NCBI RefSeq assembly: GCF_937873615.1
Contig: NZ_CALMYP010000004.1
Span: 1 to 64,000 of the forward strand
Source of the DNA: an uncultured Paracoccus sp.
GTDB lineage: Bacteria > Pseudomonadota > Alphaproteobacteria > Rhodobacterales > Rhodobacteraceae
DNA: 64,000 nt
Reading direction: 5' to 3'
The first letter of the stretch is position 1. Every line of letters begins with the position of its first letter. Shown piece by piece: positions 16,911 to 26,122 of this stretch. Under the pieces are notes generated by a model. It was not told where the DNA came from, made no database searches, and was given only the letters and a program-made list of their open reading frames with translations. The position numbers and the translations under genes were made by a program.

Positions 16911-19133
16911 TCAGACTCCTTCGGGTTTGCTCTTGAGATTGGGGTGATTGGCCAGCCCGTCCCGGGGTTTCAGGTCGGGAACGGTGCTGCCGGAAATGCT
17001 GGCCCGGCGCTTGTCGCGCTTGATGACGACCGGGCATTTCGAATGGCTGTGATACAGCACCTGGCAATGCATGCAGTTCAGGCACTCGTTGGGATTGATC
17101 TCGCCGGTCGGGTGGATCGCCTGCACGAAGCACTCGTTGGCGCAGGTCTGGCAGGGATTGCCGCATTCCTTATAGCGCTTGAGCCAGTCGAACATGCGGA
17201 TCCGCGCCGGGATCGCCAGACCGGCCCCCAGCGGGCAGAGATAGCGGCAATAGAAGCGCTCGACGAAAAGCCCGGCCATCAGCAGGCCGATCACATAGAC
17301 GACGAAGGGCCAGGCGCGGGCGAATTTCAGGATGATGGCGGTCTTGAAGGGCTCGACCTCGGCCAGATGCTCGGCCTGTTCCAGACTGGCCAGCGAGACC
17401 CCGAACAGCCCGAGGAAGATCATGTATTTCACCGGCCAGAGCCGTTCATGCAGGCCCCAGGGCAGGGTGAATTGCGGAATGCCCAGCTTGCGGCCGATCT
17501 GGTTCAGCAGTTCCTGCAGCGCGCCGAAGGGACAAAGCCAGCCGCAATAGGCGCCGCGCCCCCAGAAGATCAGCGCGGCGGCGACCGCGAACCACAGGAT
17601 GAAGGTCAGCGGGTCGAGCAGGAAGGCCTGCCAGCTGAAGCCGGTGGCGAAGCTGTTGGCCAGGGCCATGATATTGACCACGGAAAGCTGCGCGTTCCAC
17701 ATCCAGCCCAGCACCACCAGCACGACGGTCAGGAAGGACATGCGGAACCAGTAGACGGCGCGTTCCGAGCGGCTCAGGAATTCCTGGAAGAAGAAGGCGG
17801 CGGTCAGGATGCCGAGCAGCACCGTTATGGTGATGATCTGCGGCGTCTTGCTTTCCCAGATGCGCTTCCACAGCGCCGCCTGCGCGGCATTCTCATCCAG
17901 TTCGGGTGCCGCGGCCGCCGGGGCTTCGGCCACCGGCGGGGGCGGCGGCGGGGCCAGCAGATAGGCCTCGGGCAGGGTGTAGGACAGATCGAAGGTGGTA
18001 AACAGCTTCTCGATCGCGGCCACATCGCGATGCACCAGCAACTGGATGCGGAAGGGCTTGGCCGGGTCGAAGCCGCTATCGGCGGGGATCTTGAACAGGT
18101 CCACCTCGGTGAAATCCGGCGTGCCGGACAGCGCGATGGAGGCGCGGCGGTGCTGGCGGTCGCGGAAGCGGACCGAGACATCGTCCTGAATCAACTGGAT
18201 GCGGTCGAAGATGCCGCCGCGCACATAGCCCGAGCCCTTGAAGCTGTAGAGCCCGAGGCCCGCGATCAGCACCGCCTGATCGCCCTCGTCCAGCCAGGCG
18301 TCGAGATTGGCATAACCGGCATCGCCCAGCACCGGCTTGCCGATGCCCGGCACGCTGACCAGCGTCGCCTGCATGTCGATGAATGTCGTCTCGGGCGGAT
18401 CGGTCAGCGCGCGGGCGTCCGAGCGCGGATCGCCAAGTGCGGCAAAAGCCTCGTTCACCTCGCCCGTGGTCAGGCGCAGGCTGCGCACGGTGCCGTCGCC
18501 CAGAAGCGCGGCCCAGTCGCCCTCAGCCACGGCCTCGGGGTTGAGCTGGCGCGCCGGGGCGCTGTCCTCTCCGGCCAGCCCGCCAAGGCCGAGGCTGCGC
18601 GCCACCTTGAGCCCCGAGCGGACGATGGAATCGTCGATCACCATCACCGTCACCGTGGCGCCAGAGATGATGTTCAGATCATGCGCCGATCCGCCCGCCT
18701 CGGCCTCGGCCACCAGATCCAGCCCGGCGTAGCCCTCGGCCACGGCTTTCATCTTGGCTTCGGGAATGCCGATCAGGACGATGGGTTCGGAATGCTTGAC
18801 CAGCCGCACGCCCAGCACCTTCGCCTCGGGGCTGACGGCGACCATGGTATGGATGGGCTTGCCGGAATAACCGGTCGTGCCGACGAAATCCGAGGTGATG
18901 AAGGCGTAGCCGAGCGTTTCGCCGCCCTTCAGCACCGGGGCCACGGCCAGATCGTCGCGGATCGGGCCGAACGCGTCGGCACCGGGCACCAATTCGCCCG
19001 GCGGCACCTCGCCGATATAGCTGGACAGGACATTGCCGGCGGGGCCGGCGCCTTGTGCGCGGGCGGGTGCTGCAAACAGGCAGGCCGCGACAAGCAGGAT
19101 CAAAAGATGTGAAAAAAGGCGTTGCAGGTTCAT
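16911..19133 (-). CDS. nosR: NosR, membrane flavoprotein/polyferredoxin
   Basis: 740 residues. It has a signal peptide, then a periplasmic FMN-binding domain with the flavinylation motif SGATVT (about residue 165), several membrane helices, and a cytoplasmic half with two CP motifs (CGWLCP and CRYLCP). Two 4Fe-4S ferredoxin motifs follow ([12 protein letters not shown] and [10 protein letters not shown]). NosR passes electrons to NosZ and is needed for nos expression. The ATG at 19133 overlaps the nosC stop by 4 nt, which selects this start over a longer frame. NosX is its expected flavin transferase. Confidence 0.95.
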   Translation of the reverse strand: MNLQRLFSHLLILLVAACLFAAPARAQGAGPAGNVLSSYIGEVPPGELVPGADAFGPIRDDLAVAPVLKGGETLGYAFITSDFVGTTGYSGKPIHTMVAVSPEAKVLGVRLVKHSEPIVLIGIPEAKMKAVAEGYAGLDLVAEAEAGGSAHDLNIISGATVTVMVIDDSIVRSGLKVARSLGLGGLAGEDSAPARQLNPEAVAEGDWAALLGDGTVRSLRLTTGEVNEAFAALGDPRSDARALTDPPETTFIDMQATLVSVPGIGKPVLGDAGYANLDAWLDEGDQAVLIAGLGLYSFKGSGYVRGGIFDRIQLIQDDVSVRFRDRQHRRASIALSGTPDFTEVDLFKIPADSGFDPAKPFRIQLLVHRDVAAIEKLFTTFDLSYTLPEAYLLAPPPPPPVAEAPAAAAPELDENAAQAALWKRIWESKTPQIITITVLLGILTAAFFFQEFLSRSERAVYWFRMSFLTVVLVVLGWMWNAQLSVVNIMALANSFATGFSWQAFLLDPLTFILWFAVAAALIFWGRGAYCGWLCPFGALQELLNQIGRKLGIPQFTLPWGLHERLWPVKYMIFLGLFGVSLASLEQAEHLAEVEPFKTAIILKFARAWPFVVYVIGLLMAGLFVERFYCRYLCPLGAGLAIPARIRMFDWLKRYKECGNPCQTCANECFVQAIHPTGEINPNECLNCMHCQVLYHSHSKCPVVIKRDKRRASISGSTVPDLKPRDGLANHPNLKSKPEGV

Positions 19134-19489
19134 GACATCTCTTTCCCGGCCGGGGGGCCGCGGGGCAGGGGCAGGTGACGTTGCGGTTGGCTGAGATGGC
19201 CGCTGGCCTGGGTGAAGCGCGCCGGCTGGGGCAGGCCGGTGCGGGCAGCCTTGAAGGCGTTCACCGGCAGAATGCCGGGTAGCGGTATGGCGCAATCCGG
19301 GCAGGCCGCGCAGTCGCAGGGCGCGACCGGTTCGCCATTATCGTTGACGAGGATTATGGTGACCTGGCCGTTGTCGCAAAGCTCGATCGCGTGGGCGCCA
19401 TGTGCTGTTGCGTCAGCAGCCTGTGCGGCGCCGGCGACAGAGATCGCGGCGACCAACAGAAAAACCAGGATGCGATTCGCAACGTTCAT
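19130..19489 (-). CDS. nosC: NosC, small Cys-rich periplasmic protein
   Basis: 119 residues with a clear signal peptide ending near AAQAADA. The centre carries CDCAACPDC, i.e. a CxxCxxC motif, and the tail is Pro/Gln-rich. Position and motif match NosC, the first gene of Paracoccus nosCRZDFYLX clusters, whose function is not established. It is coupled to nosR by an ATGA overlap. An FNR-like box lies 34 bp upstream of the ATG, so this is the first gene of the transcript. Confidence 0.8.
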   Translation of the reverse strand: MNVANRILVFLLVAAISVAGAAQAADATAHGAHAIELCDNGQVTIILVNDNGEPVAPCDCAACPDCAIPLPGILPVNAFKAARTGLPQPARFTQASGHLSQPQRHLPLPRGPPAGKEMS

Positions 19490-19522
19490 GCGGCCTTTTC
19501 ATATGCTGGCGAGGTTCGGACC

Positions 19523-19536
19523 TTGACCAAAATCAG
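19523..19536 (-). promoter_or_regulatory. FNR/NNR-like box upstream of nosC
   Basis: TTGAC-CAAA-ATCAG (19523-19536) fits the FNR/CRP dyad TTGAT-N4-ATCAA with two mismatches. It is centred about 40 bp before the nosC start. In Paracoccus, nos genes answer to FnrP and NNR, both of which use such boxes. Which regulator acts here cannot be told from the site. Confidence 0.5.
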
Positions 19537-19743
19537 GCGACTTGGGCGGTGCAGGCTCCAGATCAGGGGCAAGAACCGAAAATGAGTCAGGCAACCTTGG
19601 AAAAACAGGCGCGTGATCGGGGTCCATGCCAGGCAGGATGGGGCGTAATGCCGCAGTGCGAGGTAAGGCCGACACTCGATTTCAAAAGCTTACCGGACCA
19701 GGTCCCTGTCGTCATCAGAAAAGAAAAAAGTGCTTAAATGCGA

Positions 19744-19767
19744 AGCGCCGCCCCGAAGGGCGGCGCT
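19744..19767 (-). terminator. Terminator downstream of rpmE
   Basis: A 10-bp stem (AGCGCCGCCC / GGGCGGCGCT) closes a CGAA tetraloop. On the minus strand it is followed within about 20 nt by a run of T. It separates the rpmE transcript from the nos promoter that lies beyond it. Confidence 0.65.
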
Positions 19768-19790
19768 TGTCGTTTGCACGGGAAGCTCGA

Positions 19791-20012
19791 TCAGAAGCCG
19801 AGGCCCGCGTATTTGTTCTTGAACTTCGACACGCGACCGCCGGCGTCCATCAGCTTGGCCGAGCCACCAGTCCAGGCCGGGTGCGAGGTCGGGTCGATGT
19901 CCAGCGACATCACGTCGCCCTCGGCGCCCCAGGTCGAGCGGACCTGATAGGTGGTGCCGTCGGTCATCTTGACTTCGATCATGTGGTAATCGGGATGGAT
20001 GTCTTTTTTCAT
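19791..20012 (-). CDS. rpmE: 50S ribosomal protein L31
   Basis: 73 residues from the ATG at 20012, giving the canonical [10 protein letters not shown] start; an in-frame ATG two codons upstream is less likely. The sequence keeps the L31 pattern [15 protein letters not shown] and KFKNKYA. The zinc-binding cysteines of C+ L31 are absent, so it is the C-minus form. It follows rplS by 11 bp, so it is probably part of the same transcript. Confidence 0.95.
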   Translation of the reverse strand: MKKDIHPDYHMIEVKMTDGTTYQVRSTWGAEGDVMSLDIDPTSHPAWTGGSAKLMDAGGRVSKFKNKYAGLGF

Positions 20013-20023
20013 GACCATGAACC

Positions 20024-20416
20024 TCAGGCTTTGGCGTCGGCCTTATCGGCCTTCGGCTTGTAGTTGGTGACTTCGGCGATACGGGCGGATTTGCCGCGAC
20101 GGTCACGCAGGTAGTAGAGCTTGGCGCGACGGACACGACCGCGACGGACCACGGTGATCGAGTCGATATTGGTCGAATAAAGCGGGAAGACGCGCTCGAC
20201 GCCCTCGCCGAAGGAGATCTTGCGCACGGTGAACGAGGCGCCGATGCCATTGCCGCCCTTGCGCGAGATGCAGACGCCTTCATAGTTCTGCACGCGGGTG
20301 CGGGTGCCTTCGGTCACCTTGTAGCCGACGCGAACGGTGTCGCCGGCCTTGAAGTCCGGGATATCCTTGCCGAGTTCGGCAATCTGCTCGGCTTCGAGCT
20401 GTGCGATCAGGTTCAT
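20024..20416 (-). CDS. rplS: 50S ribosomal protein L19
   Basis: 130 residues. It contains the L19 hallmarks [23 protein letters not shown] and the basic end [15 protein letters not shown], plus a Lys/Ala/Asp-rich tail. L19 sits at the 30S-50S interface. It overlaps trmD by 4 nt (20413-20416), the classical trmD-rplS arrangement. Confidence 0.97.
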   Translation of the reverse strand: MNLIAQLEAEQIAELGKDIPDFKAGDTVRVGYKVTEGTRTRVQNYEGVCISRKGGNGIGASFTVRKISFGEGVERVFPLYSTNIDSITVVRRGRVRRAKLYYLRDRRGKSARIAEVTNYKPKADKADAKA

Positions 20417-21270
20417 CGCTGTTCATCCTTGTCTTGCGCGGGTTCGTTCCCCGCTTGGTGTGATGCGCCCGAGAGCTGTCGGTCCTTTGCCGGGTCCATA
20501 GCGCCTTCGCGATATGCCCGCCACAGGTCGGGGCGGCGTTCCTTGGTCAGCCTTTCGGCCTCTTCGCGCCTCCAAGCGGCAATGGCCGCGTGATTGCCCG
20601 ACATGATCACGTCGGGTATCCTGCGGCCTTCCCACTCGGCGGGGCGAGTATATTGCGGGTGCTCAAGCAGGCCTTCGGAAAAGGATTCCTCGGCCAGCGA
20701 CGCCTGATTCCCAACGACGCGCGGTATAAGCCGAACCGTCGCATCAATCAAGACCTGTGCGGCAAGCTCTCCGCCGGTCAGGACATAGTCCCCGATGGAG
20801 ATTTCCTCGATCCCGCGCGCGTCGAGAACGCGTTGGTCGACGCCCTCGAAACGGCCGCAGATCAGGGTCAGGCCGGGGCCTTCTGCCAGCCTGTGGGCGC
20901 GCCCCTGGGTCAGGGGGCGACCGCGCGGCGACAGGTAGATCAGGGGCAGGGCGGTCCCGGCCTCGCGGATGGCGGCGTCCATCACATCGGGGCGGATGAC
21001 CATGCCGGCGCCGCCGCCGGCGGGCGTGTCGTCGACATTGCGATGCTTGCCGATGCCGAAATCGCGCAGGGGAATGGTACGCAGGTTCCACAGCCCTTCG
21101 GCAAGCGCGCGGCCCGTCAGCGACAGGCCGAGAACGCCGGGAAAAGCCTCGGGGAAAAGTGTGATGACATTCGCCGTCCATGCGCCCTTGACCTGCGGCT
21201 CCGCCATCAACTCTCGTGGCTTGGTCGAGGCCTGGGCAGACAGGCGGCCATGGGATTTCGTCGGGATCAT
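20413..21270 (-). CDS. trmD: tRNA (guanine37-N1)-methyltransferase
   Basis: 285 residues. The SPOUT knot is visible in [13 protein letters not shown] and [13 protein letters not shown], and the C-terminal domain has RPDLWRAYR. It methylates G37 of tRNAs reading CNN codons to prevent frameshifting. The ATG at 21270 overlaps the rimM stop (ATGA), which supports the longer N-terminus with a basic leader of about 21 residues. A second ATG at 21207 would remove that leader. Confidence 0.95.
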   Translation of the reverse strand: MIPTKSHGRLSAQASTKPRELMAEPQVKGAWTANVITLFPEAFPGVLGLSLTGRALAEGLWNLRTIPLRDFGIGKHRNVDDTPAGGGAGMVIRPDVMDAAIREAGTALPLIYLSPRGRPLTQGRAHRLAEGPGLTLICGRFEGVDQRVLDARGIEEISIGDYVLTGGELAAQVLIDATVRLIPRVVGNQASLAEESFSEGLLEHPQYTRPAEWEGRRIPDVIMSGNHAAIAAWRREEAERLTKERRPDLWRAYREGAMDPAKDRQLSGASHQAGNEPAQDKDEQR

Positions 21271-21761
21271 TCGTCCGATCCGGGCGGGTCGGCAATGATG
21301 CGGCCGGCGGCAAGGTCCACGGTCGGCACGATCTCGCGGGTGAAGGGCAGAAGCAGGGGCGGGTTGGCGGCGATTTCCAGGATGTCGCCGGCACCGTGAT
21401 CGAAGATCGCCTTGACCCGGCCAAGCGGCCTGCCGCCGGTATCGAAGACCTCCAGCCCGATCAGGTCGGCATGATAGAATTCGTCATCGGGCAGCGAGGG
21501 CAGGGCCGAACGCGGCGCCCAGAGGGTGGTGCCGCGAAGCGCCTCGGCCTCTTCGCGGGTGGCGATGCCGGTCAGGCGCGCGCCGATCCCGCCGGTGACC
21601 GGGCGGGTCAGGGCGATGGTGAATTGCCGCGACCCGTCCTCGGTCGAGAGCGGGCCGTAGCTGGCGATATCGGCGGCTTCGGCGGTGAAGCTTTTCAGCC
21701 GCACCTCGCCATGGACACCGAAGGCGCCGGCGATCGCACCGATGCAGATCTTGTCGGACAT
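21267..21761 (-). CDS. rimM: 16S rRNA processing protein RimM
   Basis: 164 residues. The N-terminal RimM barrel ([19 protein letters not shown]) is followed by a PRC-barrel domain ([16 protein letters not shown] and GAGDILEI). RimM binds S19 and helps assemble the 30S head. It lies in the conserved rpsP-rimM-trmD-rplS order and overlaps trmD by 4 nt. Confidence 0.95.
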   Translation of the reverse strand: MSDKICIGAIAGAFGVHGEVRLKSFTAEAADIASYGPLSTEDGSRQFTIALTRPVTGGIGARLTGIATREEAEALRGTTLWAPRSALPSLPDDEFYHADLIGLEVFDTGGRPLGRVKAIFDHGAGDILEIAANPPLLLPFTREIVPTVDLAAGRIIADPPGSDE

Positions 21762-21764
21762 GCG

Positions 21765-21911
21765 CTATTTTCCCCCGCAGAAGCCGGCCCGGACCCAGGT
21801 GCCGCCTGAGGCCTCGCACAGGTCGATCTGGTGCGAGCGCTCGAAAAAGATGCCGGCGACGAAGGCGAACAGCAAGAAGATCGCCAGCCGGAACAGTCGC
21901 AGAATGAACAA
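21765..21911 (-). CDS. Small single-pass membrane protein with TTG start
   Basis: 48 residues, too short for most gene finders. It begins LFILRLFRLAIFLLFAFVAG, a membrane helix, then FFERSHQIDLCEASGGTW and a Cys near the end. A TGA lies five codons upstream and there is no ATG, so TTG at 21911 is the only reasonable start. Small proteins with a helix followed by F-x-ERS...C...GG-x-W occur in other Rhodobacterales as I recall. It sits between rpsP and rimM on the same strand. The two cysteines may form a disulfide outside the cytoplasm. The function is unknown. Confidence 0.6.
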   Translation of the reverse strand: MFILRLFRLAIFLLFAFVAGIFFERSHQIDLCEASGGTWVRAGFCGGK

Positions 21912-21929
21912 TGTGGCGTCCGGTAATCA

Positions 21930-21954
21930 ACGGCCCGCCGCAGGGGCGGGCCGT
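21930..21954 (-). terminator. GC hairpin after rpsP, possible attenuator
   Basis: CGGCCCGCC (21931-21939) pairs with GGCGGGCCG (21945-21953) across a 5-nt loop. On the minus strand there is no T-run after it, so it is more likely a processing or attenuation hairpin between rpsP and the following genes than a strong terminator. Confidence 0.35.
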
Positions 21955-21961
21955 GTCGGGA

Positions 21962-22360
21962 TCATTCCGAAGCGGCTTCTTCGGCCGGGGCTTCGGCGGG
22001 CGCTTCGACCGGGGCGGCAGCGGCGGCGGCCTTGTCGGCGCGGGACTTGGCGCGTTCCTGGGCTTTCTTGCCCGGCTCGGCCTTTTTCAGGTTCTTGCGC
22101 TCGGTCTTGTCCTTGGCGCCGGCGGCTTCCAGGAAGCGGGCGATGCGGTCGGTCGGCTGGGCGCCCTGGCCGAGCCAGTACTGAACGCGCTCCATGTCCA
22201 TCTTCACGCGCTCTTCGCTGTCCTTGGGCAGGAGCGGGTTATAGACGCCCAGCTTCTCGATGAAGCGGCCATCGCGCGGCATGCGCGAATCGGTGGCGAC
22301 GATGGCGTAATGCGGGCGCTTCTTGGAGCCGCCGCGGGCCAGACGGATTTTCATTGCCAT
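21962..22360 (-). CDS. rpsP: 30S ribosomal protein S16
   Basis: 132 residues. It begins [21 protein letters not shown], the invariant S16 start, and continues with [14 protein letters not shown] and the helix [19 protein letters not shown] 50-residue Lys/Ala/Glu-rich tail is usual in alphaproteobacteria. It heads the rpsP-rimM-trmD-rplS group. Confidence 0.97.
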   Translation of the reverse strand: MAMKIRLARGGSKKRPHYAIVATDSRMPRDGRFIEKLGVYNPLLPKDSEERVKMDMERVQYWLGQGAQPTDRIARFLEAAGAKDKTERKNLKKAEPGKKAQERAKSRADKAAAAAAPVEAPAEAPAEEAASE

Positions 22361-22408
22361 TGGTTTTCTCCTTCAAAATGGCGGTATTAGAACGCATATC
22401 TGATGCGT

Positions 22409-22705
22409 CTAGGATTGGTAGCTTTCGTGGTGACGGATCACTTCCGCGATCACGAAATTGAGGAATTTGCGCGCGAATTCCGGGTCGAGATCGGCCTCGC
22501 GCGCGAGGCGTTCCAGCCGCTCGATCTGGGCGGATTCGCGCGCCGGATCGGACGGAGGAAGGTCGTGTTCGGCCTTGAGGCGGCCGACGCTTTGGGTGTG
22601 CTTGAACCTTTCGGCCAGCGTATAGACGAGGATCGCATCGAGCCGGTCGATGCTGTCGCGATGGCCTTTCAGAAGCGCGGCGGCGCGGGTCACGGCGTCG
22701 TTCAT
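22409..22705 (-). CDS. Chorismate mutase, AroQ class
   Basis: 98 residues from the ATG at 22705, preceded by a GGAGGG ribosome-binding site. Three helices carry the AroQ pattern: RDSIDRLDAILVYTLAERF, then VGRLKAEHDLPPSDPARE, then FLNFVIAEVIRHHESYQ. It converts chorismate to prephenate in the phenylalanine/tyrosine branch. pheA at 32263-33141 encodes a stand-alone prephenate dehydratase, so this small enzyme can supply its substrate. Confidence 0.92.
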   Translation of the reverse strand: MNDAVTRAAALLKGHRDSIDRLDAILVYTLAERFKHTQSVGRLKAEHDLPPSDPARESAQIERLERLAREADLDPEFARKFLNFVIAEVIRHHESYQS

Positions 22706-22775
22706 TTCGCCCTCCGCAGGGGGGATGCAGGGCGTGCATAACCCGTACATACCGCGTGCATATGCTGTCGGGACA

Positions 22776-23309
22776 TCAGACGGCTCCTTTCGGGTGGCGA
22801 AAAACCAGACAGGGTTCCTCGGGCTTGGGCTGGACGGCGTCCGGATCGACCGTGGCGCCCAGCCGTTCCGCAAGCGCGATGGAGCGCGCATTGGCCGGGT
22901 CGATATAGCTGACGATATCGGTCCAGCCGAGCGTGTTCCGCGCGAAGTCGCGGGCGGCATGTGCGGCCTCGAAGGCGTAACCCTTGCCCTCGGCCTCGGG
23001 GGTCCAGACGGTCCAGCCGATCTCGGTCTCGGGCCAGTCGGCGGGATGCCAGGGGCCGGTCATGCCCAAGGGCGCGTCGTCGCCCTTGAGGGTGAAGACG
23101 AAGCTGCCATAGCCGCGCATCGCCCAATGGCCGATGACATGGCCGAAGCTGCGCCAGGCATGGCCGAGGGTGATGTCGGCACCGCCGCCGCAATATTGCG
23201 CGCGGTCGGTCATGTAGAAATCGCGCCAGACCGGCCAGTCGGCTCCCTTGGGCGCGCGCAGGGTCAGGCGTTCGGTTTCCAGAACCGGGGTGTTTGCGAG
23301 GTCGATCAT
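22776..23309 (-). CDS. GNAT N-acetyltransferase (RimJ/RimL-like), copy 1
   Basis: 177 residues. The pattern is PVLETERLTLRAP at the start, GHWAMRGYGSFVF at beta4, EIGWTVWTPEAEGKGYAFEA containing the acetyl-CoA-binding turn, and NARSIALAERLGA. It uses acetyl-CoA to acetylate an amine, often a ribosomal protein N-terminus. The substrate is unknown. It is the last of three consecutive paralogues and overlaps its neighbour by 4 nt (23306-23309). Confidence 0.85.
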   Translation of the reverse strand: MIDLANTPVLETERLTLRAPKGADWPVWRDFYMTDRAQYCGGGADITLGHAWRSFGHVIGHWAMRGYGSFVFTLKGDDAPLGMTGPWHPADWPETEIGWTVWTPEAEGKGYAFEAAHAARDFARNTLGWTDIVSYIDPANARSIALAERLGATVDPDAVQPKPEEPCLVFRHPKGAV

Positions 23310-23824
23310 GCGGCCTCCCTCGGGTGGCGCCAGATCCGGGCCTGCCTGCCGGCGGGAGAGGTCCAGTCGGATTCGAGTGCCGCGCCCAGCCGGGTGGCGA
23401 CGGCCTCCGAGCGGGTGTTGCGAAGCGCGATGATGGAAATCAGATGCGGCAGGTTCCACGCCGTCGCGGCATGGGCGCGCATGGCGATGGCGGCCTCGGT
23501 CGCGAGGCCCTTGCCTTCGGCCCCATCATACAATGTCCAGCCGAGTTCGGGTTCCGGCCAGCCGCCGGGATACCAGAGGCCGCAGCGCCCGATCAGCCGG
23601 CCCGAGGCCTTCTCGATCACGCTGCACATGCCGAAGCCGCGCATCTGCCAATGGCCGAGTTCGGTTGCGAAGGCTTTCCACGCGGCGGGGCCGTCCAGGG
23701 GACCGGCGGTCGTGGCCGAGCGGTCGCTCGCGTAATAGGCCGTGAAGGCGTCCAGATCGCCGGGCTGCGGGCGGCGCAGGATCAGCCGGTCGGTCTCAGT
23801 GATCAGCATGGGCGTCGGGGTCAT
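23306..23824 (-). CDS. GNAT N-acetyltransferase, copy 2
   Basis: 172 residues. It has TETDRLILRRP at the start, GHWQMRGFGMCSVIE, ELGWTLYDGAEGKGLATEA with the acetyl-CoA loop, and NTRSEAVATRLGA. It has the same architecture as the genes on both sides and is linked to each by a 4-nt ATGA overlap. The protein acetylated is not evident. Confidence 0.85.
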   Translation of the reverse strand: MTPTPMLITETDRLILRRPQPGDLDAFTAYYASDRSATTAGPLDGPAAWKAFATELGHWQMRGFGMCSVIEKASGRLIGRCGLWYPGGWPEPELGWTLYDGAEGKGLATEAAIAMRAHAATAWNLPHLISIIALRNTRSEAVATRLGAALESDWTSPAGRQARIWRHPREAA

Positions 23825-24375
23825 GCCGGCACCCCCGCCGTCGTCGGCATGGCGTAGATGTCGCGCTCGAAGCCGTCGGGGAAGGTCTCGCGCCGTTGCT
23901 TCACGCCGCCGAGCGACTCGGTCAGCCGGCGGGCGGCGATGTTTTCGTCGCGGAAATGGGTTTCGACATGGGACCAGCCGAGGGTTTCGCCAGCCCAGCC
24001 CAGCACCGCGCGCGAGGCTTCCTGTGCGATGCCGCGCCCGCGTGCGGCGGGCATGAGCCACCATGTCAATTCGTGGCCGGGCCAGCCTTCGGGATGGACG
24101 ATGCCGCAGCCGCCCAGCACCTGACCATCGGCTTCGACGGTGAATTTGCCAAAGCCGTTCAGAACCCAATGGCCGATATCGCGGCAGAGCATCCCGTAGG
24201 CCTGATGGGCCAGCAGCGGGCCGCCATAGAAATGCGAGGCCCCGGCATCGGCGAAGAAGGCCGCATAGGCGGCGTGGTCGCGGGATTCGGGGGCGCGCAG
24301 CAGAAGACGCTCGGTCTCAAGGACCGGCACCATGCGCAGGGGGGTGCCCTGCGGGATATGCTGCGCTGCAATCAT
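23821..24375 (-). CDS. GNAT N-acetyltransferase, copy 3
   Basis: 184 residues. It has PVLETERLLLRAP, GHWVLNGFGKFTVE, ELTWWLMPAARGRGIAQEA with the acetyl-CoA loop RGRGIA, and NIAARRLTESLG. It is first of the three paralogues and starts 3 nt after the ffh stop, so the triplet is probably co-transcribed with ffh. It is the most divergent of the three. Confidence 0.85.
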   Translation of the reverse strand: MIAAQHIPQGTPLRMVPVLETERLLLRAPESRDHAAYAAFFADAGASHFYGGPLLAHQAYGMLCRDIGHWVLNGFGKFTVEADGQVLGGCGIVHPEGWPGHELTWWLMPAARGRGIAQEASRAVLGWAGETLGWSHVETHFRDENIAARRLTESLGGVKQRRETFPDGFERDIYAMPTTAGVPA

Positions 24376-24378
24376 CGC

Positions 24379-25872
24379 TTATTTCTTGCCGAACAGCCCC
24401 GACAGGCCCGAGGGCAGCCCGGCGCCGCCCAATTGCCCGCCAAGGCCCTTGGGGTCCTGCAGCATCTTCGTCGCCTCGGCCATTTTCGCCGGATCGGCAT
24501 TGGCCATGTCGGGCAACCCGCCGCCCTTGCCGGTCATGGCGCGCATGGCCTGTTTCAGCATCCCGCCCTTCATCTTGCCGAGCTTCTTCATCGTGTCGGC
24601 CATCTGCTTCTGCATCTTCAGCAGGCGGTTCAGCTCCGACACTTCAAGCCCCGCACCGGCGGCGATGCGCTTCTTGCGGCTGGCCTGCAGCAGGTCGGGA
24701 TTGGCGCGTTCCTTTTTCGTCATCGAGTTGATGAGCGCGATCTGGCGGCGGATCATGGTGTCGTCCATGCCGGCGGCCTCGGCCTGTTTGGCCATCTTCT
24801 GCATCCCCGGCATCATCTGCATGATCGAGCCCATGCCGCCCATCTTCTGCATCTGCTCCAGCTGGCTGCGAAGGTCGTTCATGTTGAACATGCCCTTCTG
24901 GAAGCGCTTCATCATGCGCTCGGCCTGTTCGACCTCCAGCACTTCCTGGGCCTTTTCGACGAGGGCCACGATATCGCCCATGCCGAGGATGCGGCCGGCG
25001 ACGCGTTGGGCGTCGAAGACCTCCAGCGCGTCCATCTTTTCGCCCAGGCCCACGAAGCGGATCGGCTTGCCGGTGACGGCGCGCATCGACAGTGCCGCGC
25101 CGCCGCGCCCGTCGCCATCCATCCGGGTCAGCACGACGCCGGAAATCCCGACCTTGCCGTCGAATTCGCTGGCCACGTTCACCGCGTCCTGACCGGTCAG
25201 GCCGTCGACGACCAGAAGCGTCTCGCGCGGGGTGGCGATGTCGCGGACCGCCTGCACCTCGTCCATCAGCACTTCGTCGATATGCAGGCGCCCGGCGGTG
25301 TCGAGCATATAGACATCATAGCCGCCAAGCGTCGCCTGCTGCTTGGCGCGCTTCGCGATCTGGACGGCGCTTTCGCCCTTGACGATGGGCAGCGTGTCGA
25401 CGCCGATCTGGGTGCCGAGGATGGCAAGCTGTTCCATCGCCGCCGGGCGGTTGGTGTCGAGCGACGCCATCAGCACCCGCTTGCCCTCGCGGTCCTTCAG
25501 GCGTTTGGCCAGCTTCGCCGTGGTGGTGGTTTTCCCCGAGCCCTGCAGCCCGACCATCAGGATCGGGGCGGGCGGGTTGTCGATCTTCAGCGCGTCGGGC
25601 TCGCCCTCGCCCTGCAGGGTGCGGATGAGTTCGTCATGGACGATCTTCACGACCTGCTGGCCCGGCGTGACCGATTTGGTGACGGCGGCCCCCGTGGCCT
25701 TGCCGGTCACCGATTTCACGAAGCTGCGCGCCACCGGCAGCGAGACATCGGCCTCCAGCAGCGCGGTGCGCACCTCGCGCATGGCGGCGGTGACATCATC
25801 CTCGGTCAGGGCGCCCTGCTTGGTGAGCCGGTCGAAGACGCCGCCAAGGCGGTCTGACAGATTCTCGAACAT
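24379..25872 (-). CDS. ffh: Signal recognition particle GTPase Ffh
   Basis: 497 residues. The N domain is followed by the G domain with the P-loop GLQGSGKTTTTAKLA, DTAGRLH, and TRMDGDGRGGAAL. The Met-rich M domain (from about residue 305) contains GMGSIMQMMPGMQKM and the SRP-RNA-binding MTKKER region, ending in a Gly-rich tail. It pairs with the 4.5S RNA encoded at 29632-29725 to target membrane proteins co-translationally. Confidence 0.97.
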   Translation of the reverse strand: MFENLSDRLGGVFDRLTKQGALTEDDVTAAMREVRTALLEADVSLPVARSFVKSVTGKATGAAVTKSVTPGQQVVKIVHDELIRTLQGEGEPDALKIDNPPAPILMVGLQGSGKTTTTAKLAKRLKDREGKRVLMASLDTNRPAAMEQLAILGTQIGVDTLPIVKGESAVQIAKRAKQQATLGGYDVYMLDTAGRLHIDEVLMDEVQAVRDIATPRETLLVVDGLTGQDAVNVASEFDGKVGISGVVLTRMDGDGRGGAALSMRAVTGKPIRFVGLGEKMDALEVFDAQRVAGRILGMGDIVALVEKAQEVLEVEQAERMMKRFQKGMFNMNDLRSQLEQMQKMGGMGSIMQMMPGMQKMAKQAEAAGMDDTMIRRQIALINSMTKKERANPDLLQASRKKRIAAGAGLEVSELNRLLKMQKQMADTMKKLGKMKGGMLKQAMRAMTGKGGGLPDMANADPAKMAEATKMLQDPKGLGGQLGGAGLPSGLSGLFGKK

Positions 25873-26122
25873 GCGGGCCTCCTGAGGTCCGGTTGCTGGC
25901 GCGCGGGTGCGAAATGCACGAACGCCCCCGTGGGCGCAACGCGCTGACGGAGGGCGATCCCCGCGCATAAACGGGGACCGGAAGGGCAGACCTTCCGGGA
26001 ATTGCGCCAGCAGATACTGGGGCGGGGGTCGAAAGTCAAGTCGGGGGCGAAAGTCAAGCCGGGGGGCGTTAACCCCCTCTTGATCGAGTTCGGCTAGTCT
26101 GTGGGCGAATCACGAGGAGACC

